Origin: Bacteroidota bacterium | Lineage (GTDB): Bacteria; Bacteroidota; Bacteroidia; B-17B0; Aurantibacillaceae | NCBI GenBank assembly: GCA_030681615.1 | Contig: JAUXSA010000112.1 | Location: 1-50,106 of the forward strand | Direction of reading: 5' to 3' | DNA length: 50,106 bases | Part shown: piece by piece, positions 1-9,457 of the stretch | How positions within the stretch are numbered: position 1 is the stretch's first letter | Layout: the number at the start of each line of letters is the position of its first letter | The notes under the pieces: model-generated | What the model was told of the DNA's origin: nothing | Seen by the model: the letters and a program-made list of their open reading frames with translations, nothing else | The model's database searches: none | Program-made: the position numbers and the translations under genes

Positions 1-2337
1 CCTGATCTCTGCGTTAAAATTACCCTTGCCGCCGTATATAGGATAACCTCCTTCGGGCGTTTGACGAATAAATCCGAGTGAATAATCTTTTTGTAAAGTA
101 AGCACCTCTCTAAAGGAAGGAAAAATTCCTGCAGAAGAAAACGTTCCATCAAAACGCAGGGCTTCGTTCCTGAAATTGTCCAAACTATCAATAGCAAAAG
201 GGTCAAGTTTAAAATAGAATTTATCTTTACCATAAACGCCTTTAAAAATAGAACGTTTATCATAAAAGGCATAACTCTCTTTAAAGCTTTGAAACGAAGG
301 GAAAGTAGGCGCACGTCCCCAGCCGCTTTTATTCTTGGGCGCATCAATGCGCAACTCTCCATTTACATTCTCAATTAAGGTTTGTACTTTTTTAAACGGA
401 ACATTACCGTTCACATCCGGCTCAAAGGCTTCAACATATATTTTAATAGAATCAATGGTTTTCATCTTCACTTTAAACTCATCATAATCAAAAACAAAAT
501 CTTTTCCAATAAACTCAAACTTTCCGGAAGATAAGGTGCCATTAAAATCTATCTGCCTGTTCTTCTTTAATACCAATTCTCCATTTTTTGGGAACATAAA
601 AACCTTTTGGGTATCACTTAGCAATACCTGCTTAACCCCTCGAACCGTTAGATCATAATTAAGCAAATTTAACGTGGCGTTATCTTTAACGTTAGAGACA
701 GTATCGTAACCTTTTGTTGAAGAATTTTTTGTTTGGGTAACGGAGTGTAATGTAATAATGTCATAATCGTGTTTGTGTTTTAAATTGTCAGCATAGTCAA
801 ATAATCGCTGCCTTACTTTTATAATATCTGTTTCGGGATCGTAATAAATTAAACCGTAAATGGCCATTTTAAAAATAATAGGTCTTAGATCTACTGCCAA
901 AAATTTAATGTGCTTGGCAAAATCAACCGTAGTGAACTGGGCTGGCTTATCATTTGCATTATAATACTCTATCATTTTTGAAATGGGACTAACCGTTTCG
1001 TTACCCCTGATACTCTCGGCCTTAGATCTTGTATAAAAGTCGGTCGATTCAAAATAAGCTTCGCCCTGAAAATTATTCGGTAAAAAATTAAAAGCCATTA
1101 AAGGCTCATCTAATTTCCAGAGTATTTGTTCAAAATACATATCGTATTTGTGAAAAGAGTTAGAGAAAGGTGTTTTTTGTAACCCATCATCGCCTCTTAA
1201 AATAGTTACAAGGCGCTTATCTACCTGGTAAGTAAAACTTAAGCCAGGATGATAAATAGTATCTTTATTCAGAAAAAACTTTACAGTTCCAGGATTGGCC
1301 ACTATTCTGTCTTTGCTCATCCCAAATGAACGCGCACTTATCTCTAAAAATTTTACACTGTTTCTTTTAAAAATAATACGGGCAGGGTTGCTGTTGGTAC
1401 CCGAACCTACAAATTTTGGTCCGCGCATACCAAAACCACCATCGTAGTCCACATCCGGATAAATATTTTTTACAACTAAACGTTTACTGTAAGAATCAAA
1501 ACGCGGATAGCTTAACTCTCCATTTTCGGTTATGATCCTGTCTGAGAAACGACCAACCTGCGCTTTATCAAAAAATTGTTTACCTACAAAGGTGGCTGTA
1601 TCACTGCCATAGTTACCGGTTTTACAATCAATGGTGTAACGTTTTATTGTGGCATATACATCTTTATCCAGGCCGCAACGTTCCCAGCTTATTTTACCAC
1701 CTTTTCCAACAAAATTTCCAACATTGGGGTAAAAGGTTCCGTTGGTTTCTTCGATGGCAATACTATCACCGCGTGGGTTTACACCAATCAGCGTTATATC
1801 TTTAAAAATAATTTTTGGTATGGTATCGTAATCAAACTTATAGTTTGGCTGGTAAGAGTAATAAATATACGAGGGGGTTTTATAAAAGGCATTATACCTG
1901 AACATGTTTTCGCCTAAAACAATAAGTTCCTGAACACCCCCAATTGATTTTTTAGAAAGGATCTTCGTTAAACATAAATGCCAGTTTTGAAAAGTTTCGG
2001 TAGCTAATTTTTTTTCAAGAGCGGTGTATAGGGCTGTAAAATAACCAGTAATAAACGGGTTTGGTTTTAAACGTTTAGCAGCCATTAAATTACAGATCTT
2101 AATGGTGGCTTCCTTATAATAACCTGCTATATAATTCTCTTCCCAATATCTGGCAAAGGTTCGCATATAGGTTTCAGCTTCTAGCCTGTTGGATGTATTT
2201 TCAATAAAATAATTATTTAAGTCGTTAATGAATTTTACAGTATCATTTGATAATTGACTGCCCTTTTGAGAATAACCAAAAAAAGATAGAAGAAAGAAAG
2301 TTATAAGCAGTAATTGTTTTTTGAACCCGAAAAGCAT
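1..2337 (-). CDS. Large secreted protein of unknown function (partial, C-terminus beyond left edge)
   Basis: The minus-strand frame beginning at ATG 2335-2337 stays open to the first base, giving at least 779 codons with no stop, so the C-terminus lies outside the window. The first 23 residues form a clear signal peptide: Lys pair, hydrophobic run, then GYSQ before the mature chain. I do not recognise a named family. The first 150 or so mature residues look helical. The rest is rich in short beta-like segments, including a stretch near residues 590-640 with alternating phrases such as FNGTLSSGKFEFIGKDF that recalls AsmA/TamB-like beta repeats; this likeness is an inference only. Upstream, 183 bases separate it from the divergent SiaB-like gene, so it is probably transcribed alone from that gap. 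An envelope or surface role is likely; the function is unknown. Confidence 0.75.
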   Translation of the reverse strand, partial: MLFGFKKQLLLITFFLLSFFGYSQKGSQLSNDTVKFINDLNNYFIENTSNRLEAETYMRTFARYWEENYIAGYYKEATIKICNLMAAKRLKPNPFITGYFTALYTALEKKLATETFQNWHLCLTKILSKKSIGGVQELIVLGENMFRYNAFYKTPSYIYYSYQPNYKFDYDTIPKIIFKDITLIGVNPRGDSIAIEETNGTFYPNVGNFVGKGGKISWERCGLDKDVYATIKRYTIDCKTGNYGSDTATFVGKQFFDKAQVGRFSDRIITENGELSYPRFDSYSKRLVVKNIYPDVDYDGGFGMRGPKFVGSGTNSNPARIIFKRNSVKFLEISARSFGMSKDRIVANPGTVKFFLNKDTIYHPGLSFTYQVDKRLVTILRGDDGLQKTPFSNSFHKYDMYFEQILWKLDEPLMAFNFLPNNFQGEAYFESTDFYTRSKAESIRGNETVSPISKMIEYYNANDKPAQFTTVDFAKHIKFLAVDLRPIIFKMAIYGLIYYDPETDIIKVRQRLFDYADNLKHKHDYDIITLHSVTQTKNSSTKGYDTVSNVKDNATLNLLNYDLTVRGVKQVLLSDTQKVFMFPKNGELVLKKNRQIDFNGTLSSGKFEFIGKDFVFDYDEFKVKMKTIDSIKIYVEAFEPDVNGNVPFKKVQTLIENVNGELRIDAPKNKSGWGRAPTFPSFQSFKESYAFYDKRSIFKGVYGKDKFYFKLDPFAIDSLDNFRNEALRFDGTFSSAGIFPSFREVLTLQKDYSLGFIRQTPEGGYPIYGGKGNFNAEIR

Positions 2338-2520
2338 AAGTAAAAATTATTTAACCAAATATAATTAATCAATTAGGTAATTAATAATAAATTTAAATTT
2401 TTTAGTTGATTTGGGTGAATTTAGGCTTGCAAACTGTAGAACCCAATTTGAGCAGTAAAATGACCCCACTTTACAACTTAATTTTTATAATTTGCAATAA
2501 TATTGTATGTTTGATTGATT

Positions 2521-3645
2521 ATGCAGATAACTAATAGCGGAAAATATTCGTCTATAGCCGAATTATTTAGAGTATTAAACCATTATCAATTAAACTATGC
2601 ATATAATGGCGACTTCACTAACGACCTTACCGAACGTATTTTAGCCCTTGCCGAAACCAACATGGATGTGGAAAGCGAGAGCTTAAAGATCAAAAAAAAG
2701 GTGTATTTTATTATTGTTGAATCGCTTCAAAACATTACCAGGCATCAGGGCAGCAGTAAGGACGCGCGTTTAAGGGATGGTTTTTTCTCTATTCATAAAT
2801 TTTTAGGTGGATACCTTGTAGGTTCAGGAAATGAAATAGAAAATGACCATATTAAACCTCTTTCAGAGAAACTTGATAAAGTAAATTCTTTAAGTCAGGA
2901 TGAATTAAAAGAGTACCAAAAGGAGGTTTTAAGTGCAGGAGGTTTTTCTGAAAAAGGAGGCGCAGGCCTTGGCCTGATAGAAATGGTGAGAAAGAGCGGC
3001 AATAAATTGCAATACCATTTTGATAAGATAGATGAGAAGAACTCTTATTTTTATTTTCAATCAAAAATTACGGATGCACAGCCACTCGAAAATTCTGAAA
3101 TCGAAAAGCATAACCATGAAATAGTTAAAAGTGTACATAAAGCTGTAACTGAAAATAATTTAAAGATCTTTTTTCAGGGTCAGTTTAAACATGAAAATGT
3201 TCGAAGCTTGTTATCAATGGCGGAAGGAAGTATTTACCTGACCGAAAAATTTGGGTTTAAAAAAACATCGGTTGCCATTATGATAGAGCTGCTTCAAAAC
3301 ATAAGTTATCATGCTGCCGGTATTAATAATAGTGATGAACGACCGGGACTGTTTATGGTTGCTGATAACAATAATGTGTGTTCACTTATTACCGGAAACT
3401 ACATTGAGAACATTAAAATTGATGCGGTGATAAAAAAGATCGATTTTGTAAATTCGTTGGATAATGCTGCTATTGAAAAATTGTATCTGGAAACAATCGT
3501 GTTGGATAATAATGAAGTAAAACAAGGTGCCGGGCTTGGATTTATTGATATAAGAATAAAAAGTAAGAATAAGATAGAGATTGAAATGGTGCCCTACACT
3601 GATGACAAGACCTTTATAATTATAAAAGCAAATATTAGTTATTAA
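2521..3645 (+). CDS. Tandem SiaB-like protein kinase (two fused SiaB domains)
   Basis: The 374-residue product consists of two copies of a SiaB-type (DUF6272) GHKL-like kinase domain, about residues 1-185 and 190-374. Copy 1 has an N-box ESLQN (67-71) followed by H75 and a glycine box GGAGLGLIEM (about 146-155). Copy 2 has ELLQN (256-260) with H264 and QGAGLGFIDI (about 335-344). The key residues therefore recur about 189 residues apart, and both halves keep the ATP-lid glycines. Known SiaB proteins are single domains of about 180 residues that phosphorylate the partner SiaC. ATG 2521 is preferred over an in-frame TTG two codons upstream. The SiaC-like gene follows after 4 bases, so the two are almost certainly co-transcribed. 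I infer a cytoplasmic Ser/Thr kinase of a partner-switching pathway; whether both halves are active cannot be seen. Confidence 0.8.
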   Translation: MQITNSGKYSSIAELFRVLNHYQLNYAYNGDFTNDLTERILALAETNMDVESESLKIKKKVYFIIVESLQNITRHQGSSKDARLRDGFFSIHKFLGGYLVGSGNEIENDHIKPLSEKLDKVNSLSQDELKEYQKEVLSAGGFSEKGGAGLGLIEMVRKSGNKLQYHFDKIDEKNSYFYFQSKITDAQPLENSEIEKHNHEIVKSVHKAVTENNLKIFFQGQFKHENVRSLLSMAEGSIYLTEKFGFKKTSVAIMIELLQNISYHAAGINNSDERPGLFMVADNNNVCSLITGNYIENIKIDAVIKKIDFVNSLDNAAIEKLYLETIVLDNNEVKQGAGLGFIDIRIKSKNKIEIEMVPYTDDKTFIIIKANISY

Positions 3646-3649
3646 AAGT

Positions 3650-4021
3650 ATGGCAATATTAGATTTAGATTCCACCGAAGATTTACCTTGTGTATTATTT
3701 GACAGTGAAAAAGGTATTTTTGAGATCTCAAAACGTTCTCTGCCCGAAAATGCAATTCTATTTTATGAGCCATTGATCAATTACGTTAACGAGTATCTAA
3801 GATCGCCTAAAGAGGAAACGAATATTGTTTTTCATTTTGATTATATAAGCACATCTTCAACAAAGCAGATCATGAAGATGATCATGCTTTTCGATCAGCT
3901 TAAACAAAGTAAAAAAGTTAATTTAAACTGGAATTACGATAAGGGAGATGTGGATATGCTGCAAACAGGAAAGAGGCTGGAGCAGTTAACCAGTATGAAG
4001 TTTAATTTTACGGAGATTTAA
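3650..4021 (+). CDS. SiaC-like regulatory phosphoprotein (DUF1987)
   Basis: The 123-residue product matches the SiaC/DUF1987 family, a small STAS-like fold that acts as the phosphorylated partner in the SiaABCD switch of Pseudomonas. The segment FDYISTSSTK places a threonine at residue 68, the position I recall as the phosphorylated Thr68 of SiaC; this agreement comes from memory of the family and not from an alignment. The gene begins 4 bases after the double SiaB kinase, and its stop overlaps by three bases the stop of the convergent PP2C phosphatase. Kinase, substrate and phosphatase thus sit together. The downstream target is unknown: Pseudomonas uses the diguanylate cyclase SiaD, and no GGDEF protein is encoded in this window. 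Confidence 0.8.
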   Translation: MAILDLDSTEDLPCVLFDSEKGIFEISKRSLPENAILFYEPLINYVNEYLRSPKEETNIVFHFDYISTSSTKQIMKMIMLFDQLKQSKKVNLNWNYDKGDVDMLQTGKRLEQLTSMKFNFTEI

Positions 4022-6219
4022 ATTTTAAAACCAACAATCAGCACATCATCAATTTGTTTGGAATCGCCTTTCCATTCGTCAAAAGTTTCTTCAAGCATAT
4101 ACCTTTGCTTTTCAACTGAAAGTGTATGTATTTGTCCTAATAATTTTTCGTAACGCGAGGTTAAAAATTTCTTTTTCGATTCTTCGCCTATCTGGTCCAC
4201 ATACCCATCGGTAGACATATAAACCATTACTCCATCTCTTAGATCTAATTCAGCCGAAGTGATCTTTTCAGTTTTATCTATCGCAAAAATGCCGTTAATA
4301 GAGCTGATCTGTGGTTTAATTTCTTTTGTGTTATAATTATCTACAATATAAATGGATTGGTTGGCCCCTGCAAAAAATAGTTTTTTAGCAAGATGATCGA
4401 TCTTACAGATAGAAATATCCATGCCATCTGTATTTAACTCTTCCTTTTCTTTATTTACCAAAGTGCCAGAAAGACCTGTTGCCAATGAATTAATGATCAA
4501 TGCCGGGTCGTGAATTTTTTTATGGATGATGATCTCGTTAAGCAAAGTACTGCCCACCATACTTAAAAAAGCGCCAGGCACGCCATGGCCTGTACAATCC
4601 GCAACAACAATAAACGATTCGTGACCTTGTTTAGAGTACCAGTAAAAATCACCACTTACAATATCTTTTGGAATGTAGGTAATGAATAAATTAGGTATAT
4701 GCGCCGTAATTTCATCTTCTGAAATTAAAATAGATTCTTGTATGCGTTTGGCATAACTAATACTTGAAATGATCTGGCTTTGTTTTTCTTCTACCAGATT
4801 TTTTTGACGTTCAACTTCTAATTTTTGAAGCGTGATAATTTTATTTGCTTTTTGTTTGTGCTGGTTGCTTCTAAAAATAAATATGGCAAGTATTACCATA
4901 AAAATAAATGCTACAATAAATAAATTCAGTAATGCTTTTTGTTTATCGTTTATTTGTTTGGCCGCGTCCTGTTTTCGTTCTTGCTCTAATTTGGTAAGAT
5001 TTTCTTTTTGATCAAACTCATAATTCATTTCGGCACGAATGCTTTTTTCAGTATCTATGAGCTTTGTTAAACTATCCCTGTACTGTATATACATTTTATA
5101 GTTTTGTAAAGAAGCCCGATGATTACCCATTAATTCTTCCAGCTCTGACAAATAGTCGTACGACTGGCTTATGCCCTCTACCTGGCCGATCTTTTTATAT
5201 AATTGTAATCCAGTATTGAAATATTTTTTTGCCTCCTGCGCATTTCTGGCCCTATCTGCCGAAGATCTTTTTGCTTTCGACATAAATGAAACACCAATGT
5301 TTGAATTTATTAAAGCTAACTCTCCCTGGTTACCAATTTCCTCCAAAATTTTTAATGCTTTGAATTGTGTGGCAAACGACTTATCAAAACTGCCCTGCAT
5401 TTCGTAAACATTAGAAATATTTAAATAGGCAATGGCAACGTTCCGGTTGTTTTTAGATGCTTCGGCAATCTTTAAAAATTTAAAAAAGTAATCCAGCGAC
5501 TCCTCAAATTTACCCTGCTCCGCATATACTGTTCCAATATTTGAATAAGAAATGCCCATGGTGGATTTATCACCTATTTCGGTACTTAATTTTAAAACCT
5601 TGTTATAATACTCAAGCGATTTATTATAATTCTTTTGCCTGTCGTAAGTAATGCCCAGGTTGTTATAAATGGTAAGGATCTCATCTTTATAATTAACCTC
5701 GTCAATTAATTTTAAAGCCCTATAATAATGATCCAGTGAGGCTGCAAAATTATCCTGGTAGTTATATAGCTCCCCTATTTTGTTAAGGCATAAAGATGTT
5801 TTGTAATTGTTACCGATCTCTTCCCTTAACTTTAATTCCTTTTTGTATTGCGATAAAGCATTTGCATAATTTTCCTGGTTCTCAAATGTGTAAGCAATGC
5901 TTTGGTACGAATTGGCCAACCAGTTCTTCGAAACAGAAATATCTAAAGCTGCCACTAATTTTTCGGAAATTATTTTTGCGATACTGGCGTATTTAATGGC
6001 TTTACTATAATCCCTTAAACCTACATACTCTTTACTTAAACTAATTAAAGTGCTAATTCTTACAGTGTCATCCAGGCTGGCCGATGAAGATTCGGCATTC
6101 AGTGTTTTTATAACAGATTGTAATGAATCGATCGCATGGTTTTGCGCGCTTAAATTCTCTTTTTCGAAAAAGAAAAAAAGACAAAAAAAACAAAGTATAT
6201 TTTTAAAAATAAGTTTCAC
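4018..6219 (-). CDS. TPR / transmembrane / SpoIIE-type PP2C phosphatase (SiaA-like role)
   Basis: The product has 733 residues. A signal peptide or N-terminal anchor (1-26) is followed by about seven TPR repeats (60-390, with recurrent phrases such as NNLGITYDRQKNY), a charged coiled coil, one transmembrane helix (429-449), a second coiled coil (455-495) and a SpoIIE/PP2C domain (500-732). Metal-binding acidic motifs are intact: DIVSGD (519-524), ADCTGHG (D541), DGMD (598-601), STDG (D671) and IDD (724-725). This layout suggests a periplasmic TPR sensor controlling a cytoplasmic serine/threonine phosphatase, and the facing SiaC-like protein is the obvious substrate. Pseudomonas SiaA has a different sensor region, so only the role is equated. 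The start is GTG 6219, since an in-frame stop lies two codons upstream. Confidence 0.85.
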   Translation of the reverse strand: MKLIFKNILCFFCLFFFFEKENLSAQNHAIDSLQSVIKTLNAESSSASLDDTVRISTLISLSKEYVGLRDYSKAIKYASIAKIISEKLVAALDISVSKNWLANSYQSIAYTFENQENYANALSQYKKELKLREEIGNNYKTSLCLNKIGELYNYQDNFAASLDHYYRALKLIDEVNYKDEILTIYNNLGITYDRQKNYNKSLEYYNKVLKLSTEIGDKSTMGISYSNIGTVYAEQGKFEESLDYFFKFLKIAEASKNNRNVAIAYLNISNVYEMQGSFDKSFATQFKALKILEEIGNQGELALINSNIGVSFMSKAKRSSADRARNAQEAKKYFNTGLQLYKKIGQVEGISQSYDYLSELEELMGNHRASLQNYKMYIQYRDSLTKLIDTEKSIRAEMNYEFDQKENLTKLEQERKQDAAKQINDKQKALLNLFIVAFIFMVILAIFIFRSNQHKQKANKIITLQKLEVERQKNLVEEKQSQIISSISYAKRIQESILISEDEITAHIPNLFITYIPKDIVSGDFYWYSKQGHESFIVVADCTGHGVPGAFLSMVGSTLLNEIIIHKKIHDPALIINSLATGLSGTLVNKEKEELNTDGMDISICKIDHLAKKLFFAGANQSIYIVDNYNTKEIKPQISSINGIFAIDKTEKITSAELDLRDGVMVYMSTDGYVDQIGEESKKKFLTSRYEKLLGQIHTLSVEKQRYMLEETFDEWKGDSKQIDDVLIVGFKI

Positions 6220-6331
6220 TGATTACAATTGAGGCGAAGGAAAACTAAAATTAGCTTATATTTACATCAGGCAAAAATATTTTTTAACAGTTATCACCTC
6301 ATTTCCTTGCAATTTGTTCATTAAAAAATCG

Positions 6332-6361
6332 TTTGGGAAGCCTTTAAAATCAATATCTTTA
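6332..6361 (+). promoter_or_regulatory. Candidate Bacteroidota-type promoter of purL
   Basis: TTTG at 6332-6335 is followed after 18 bases by TATCTTTA at 6354-6361, one mismatch from the TAnnTTTG -7 consensus. The predicted transcription start would be about 10 bases before the purL ATG at 6378. Position and spacing fit; there is no experimental support. Confidence 0.35.
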
Positions 6362-6377
6362 ATGCTTAATTTTAATT

Positions 6378-8609
6378 ATGGCAACACTAAAATATTCAGA
6401 ACAGTTGGCTGATGTAGAAGCAGCAAAAAACCTTGGTCTTTTACCCGAAGAGTTTGATAGGATAAAAGAAATACTTGGCCGGACACCTAATTTTACTGAG
6501 GTTTCTATCTTTTCTGTAATGTGGAGCGAACACTGTTCATACAAAAATTCAATTACCTGGTTAAAAACATTACCAAAAGACGGGCCACATATGTTGGCAA
6601 AAGCCGGCGAAGAAAATGCCGGTTTAGTTGATATTGGCGACGGTTTGGCTTGTTGCTTTAAAATAGAATCTCATAATCATCCAAGTGCTATAGAACCTTA
6701 TCAAGGTGCAGCAACAGGGGTTGGCGGTATAAACCGCGATATATTTACAATGGGCGCTCGTCCCATAGCCCAATTAAATTCACTACGTTTTGGAGACCTT
6801 AGTTCGGCAAAAACACAATGGCTACTTAAAGGCGTGGTTAAAGGTATTGGCGATTATGGCAATGCTTTTGGAATACCAACAGTTGGTGGGGAAGTGTTTT
6901 TTGATGAGTGTTATAATGTTAATCCTTTGGTAAACGCCATGAGCGTAGGTATTGTAAAGCAAGGCGAAACAGTAAGTGCAACCTCATACGGAGCAGGTAA
7001 TCCTGTGTTTATTGTTGGTTCTTCAACCGGAAAAGATGGTATTGCGGGCGCTGCTTTTGCAAGTAAAGACCTTACCGAAGATTCGGCCAAAGACCTACCA
7101 TCAGTACAGGTGGGCGATCCCTTCCAGGAAAAATTATTATTAGAAGCTACTTTAGAAGTTATTAAAACCGGTGCCGTTGTTGGCATGCAGGATATGGGTG
7201 CAGCAGGCATTACCTGTTCTACCTCTGAAATGAGTGCAAAAGGCGAGCACGGCATGAATATTTGGTTACACAAAGTGCCAACACGCCAGGCAGGCATGCA
7301 TCCTTTCGAGATCTTATTATCAGAATCGCAGGAGCGAATGTTGGTTGTTGTTGAAAAGGGCAAAGAAGATCTGGTAAAAGCAGTGTTTGACAAATGGGAT
7401 CTTAATTGCGAGCAAATAGGCGAAGTAACTACGGGCGATCGTTTAAAATACTACATGAACGACGAGCTGGTGGCAGATGTACCGGCAGGAGTTTTAGTAT
7501 TGGGTGGTGGCGCCCCCGTTTACAAACGCGATTATAAAGAGCCGGCATACTATGCCGAATCAAAAATGTTTGATATTAATTCCGTTTTTGAACCAACAGA
7601 CCTTAAACCTATCATGCAGTTCCTTGCCAAACATCCAAATTTAGCAAGCAAACGTTGGGTGTATAACCAATATGATAGTATGGTTGGAACCATTAATATG
7701 AGTACTAATAAACCAAGCGATGCTGCTATTGTAAATATTAAAGGAAGTAAAAAAGGCCTTGCCATGACGGTAGATTGCAACGCGCGTTACGTAAATGCAG
7801 ATCCTGAAATTGGATGTGCTATTGCTGTGAGCGAAGCTGCACGTAATATTGTTTGCAGCGGTGGTATACCAAGTGCAGTTACCAATTGTTTAAATTTTGG
7901 TAATCCGTATAACCCCGAAGTGTACTGGCAATTTGTTGGCGCTATAAAAGGCATGAGCAGTGCCTGTTTAAAATTTCAAACTCCGGTAACAGGCGGTAAT
8001 GTTAGTTTTTACAATCAATCAAGTTACGAAGGGCCGGTTTTTCCAACACCTACAATTGGAATGATAGGAATATTAGAAGATAAAGGTTTACAAACAACAT
8101 TAGATTTTAAGAACGAAGGTGATACCATATATTTAATTGGCGAGAGCAAGAACGATATTTCTTCTTCAGAATATTTATATAGCTTTTGTAAAGTAAAGAA
8201 TAGCCCTGCACCTTATTTTAATTTAGATACAGAATATAATGTGCAACAAGCAATTAAGTCGGTTATTAAATACAAATTAATTAACTCTGCACATGATATT
8301 AGCGACGGCGGTTTATTTATGAACCTGCTGGAAAGCGCGATGGTAAACAATTTAGGTTTCGAGATCAATACAGAGATCTCTATACGTAAAGACGCTTTTT
8401 TGTTTGGCGAGGCCCAAAGCAGAGTAGTGGTAAGCGCGTCAGAAAGCAATAAACTTAAGCTGGAAACAGAATTAAAAAAAGAAAATGTACAATTCATTAA
8501 ATTAGGAACTGTTAAAGGCAAGTCGGTGATTATTGACGCTGTCAATTACGGAACCGTTAGTGATTACAAGCATTCTTTTGATACAAGTATTGAAGGATAT
8601 ATGAATTAA
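6378..8609 (+). CDS. purL: Phosphoribosylformylglycinamidine synthase subunit PurL
   Basis: This 743-residue protein is a small-type PurL, the ATP-dependent subunit that converts FGAR to FGAM in purine synthesis when supplied with ammonia by PurQ and PurS. Family motifs are clear: [21 protein letters not shown] near residues 97-118, the AIRS-type [15 protein letters not shown] region near 247-261, [10 protein letters not shown] near 541-550 and the second-half HDISDGGL segment near 641. The length matches the usual 730-750 residues of this form, as opposed to the roughly 1300-residue fused enzyme. The neighbours are not purine genes, so it is probably a single-gene unit, closed by the hairpin at 8642-8677. 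Confidence 0.97.
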   Translation: MATLKYSEQLADVEAAKNLGLLPEEFDRIKEILGRTPNFTEVSIFSVMWSEHCSYKNSITWLKTLPKDGPHMLAKAGEENAGLVDIGDGLACCFKIESHNHPSAIEPYQGAATGVGGINRDIFTMGARPIAQLNSLRFGDLSSAKTQWLLKGVVKGIGDYGNAFGIPTVGGEVFFDECYNVNPLVNAMSVGIVKQGETVSATSYGAGNPVFIVGSSTGKDGIAGAAFASKDLTEDSAKDLPSVQVGDPFQEKLLLEATLEVIKTGAVVGMQDMGAAGITCSTSEMSAKGEHGMNIWLHKVPTRQAGMHPFEILLSESQERMLVVVEKGKEDLVKAVFDKWDLNCEQIGEVTTGDRLKYYMNDELVADVPAGVLVLGGGAPVYKRDYKEPAYYAESKMFDINSVFEPTDLKPIMQFLAKHPNLASKRWVYNQYDSMVGTINMSTNKPSDAAIVNIKGSKKGLAMTVDCNARYVNADPEIGCAIAVSEAARNIVCSGGIPSAVTNCLNFGNPYNPEVYWQFVGAIKGMSSACLKFQTPVTGGNVSFYNQSSYEGPVFPTPTIGMIGILEDKGLQTTLDFKNEGDTIYLIGESKNDISSSEYLYSFCKVKNSPAPYFNLDTEYNVQQAIKSVIKYKLINSAHDISDGGLFMNLLESAMVNNLGFEINTEISIRKDAFLFGEAQSRVVVSASESNKLKLETELKKENVQFIKLGTVKGKSVIIDAVNYGTVSDYKHSFDTSIEGYMN

Positions 8610-8641
8610 CAGTTCGACACGCTCACCGCAACATTAGTAAT

Positions 8642-8677
8642 AAAAAAAGGGCTTCAAATTTTTGAAGCCCTTTTTTT
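8642..8677. terminator. Bidirectional intrinsic terminator
   Basis: A perfect 10-bp stem, GGGCTTCAAA (8649-8658) with TTTGAAGCCC (8661-8670), is flanked by A-run on the left and T-run on the right. It lies between the convergent purL and DUF4142 genes and can end transcription from both sides. Confidence 0.85.
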
Positions 8678-8690
8678 AATTTATTTCGTA

Positions 8691-9263
8691 TTATCTATTC
8701 TTTAAATTATCTTCTGCTGCTTTCACCATTTCTAAATGCGCACTAACTTCAGGCGCTGTTTTTTGAGCCCAGGCTTTAATTTCAGAATCATCAGATTTTT
8801 CGGATATTTTATTAAGCTTATCAAGCGCCGCTTCGTGTTTATCTTTCATTTTAGAAATATAATCTTTATCATAATTTATTCCTGTTTTTTCTGTCAGATT
8901 CTCAATTTCTCTATTCTGATCATCTGTAAGGTCGTTTGGAAGTGTAATAGATTTTGAAGCTGCTAGTTTTTCAATAGCCACGTTCATCTTTCCATGAGTT
9001 TCTATCATCATAACAGCAACGTTTTTTACTTCCGCAGTTGATGCGTTTAGCGATGCGTTCTCTGAAGCTTTAATTTCGAACATATTAGCCGAGTAGGCCT
9101 CTACTAATTGGCCAGCGCCCTTTTCTTCTTTGCGGTCAAGATTTTCTTCATTCACCTCTTCGGCAACTTCCTTTGCATCTTTATTATCTGAGCAAGATGT
9201 TGCGATTGTAACAGCAAGACCTAAAACGGTAATGCTGGTTGTTAGTTTTTTTAATGTGATCAT
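8691..9263 (-). CDS. DUF4142-type lipoprotein
   Basis: The 190-residue product begins with a lipoprotein signal ending in the lipobox IATSC (Cys24), followed by an acidic linker and then a helical domain. That domain, about residues 50-188, has the ferritin-like pattern of DUF4142: paired helices with MIETHGKMN, KDYISKMKDKHEAALDKL and an AHLEMVKAAEDNL ending. DUF4142 proteins are common in Bacteroidota and Proteobacteria envelopes; their biochemical role is not established. It probably sits in the periplasmic face of a membrane. It forms a single-gene unit facing purL and sharing its terminator. Confidence 0.8.
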   Translation of the reverse strand: MITLKKLTTSITVLGLAVTIATSCSDNKDAKEVAEEVNEENLDRKEEKGAGQLVEAYSANMFEIKASENASLNASTAEVKNVAVMMIETHGKMNVAIEKLAASKSITLPNDLTDDQNREIENLTEKTGINYDKDYISKMKDKHEAALDKLNKISEKSDDSEIKAWAQKTAPEVSAHLEMVKAAEDNLKNR

Positions 9264-9370
9264 TGATATTTATTTTTAAGAATTTATTTGCCTATATTAT
9301 AATAAAACTGTGCCAGCGTTATATGCTTTGCAAGCTCATAAATGAACCCAAATAAACATCTCAACAAATA

Positions 9371-9396
9371 AAAACGGGAAAATATTTCCCTGTTTT
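9371..9396 (-). terminator. Probable terminator of the small basic-protein gene
   Basis: Read on the minus strand, GGGAAA and TTTCCC form a stem around a 3-base loop, extended by AAAAC/GTTTT with one bulged base, and followed by GTTTTTATTTG. It lies about 60 bases after the stop of the gene at 9458-9715. Confidence 0.5.
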
Positions 9397-9457
9397 CCAC
9401 AAAAACAAACCCCGCCTTTTATAGAAGGGCGTAGACTGTAAAAATTAACACGAAAAA

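Noticed and set aside
1576-1917. Plus-strand 113-codon frame
   Set aside because: It lies inside the continuous minus-strand frame of the large secreted protein, which has a signal peptide and runs 2337 bases without a stop.
6911-7393. Minus-strand 160-codon frame
   Set aside because: It is a shadow of purL, whose motifs are in the plus frame; the translated sequence looks compositionally odd and has no signal or motif.
8611-8632. Short GC-richer stretch GTTCGACACGCTCACCGCAAC after purL
   Set aside because: It resembles a fragment of a dispersed repeat, but it has no inverted partner in the gap, so no element can be defined.
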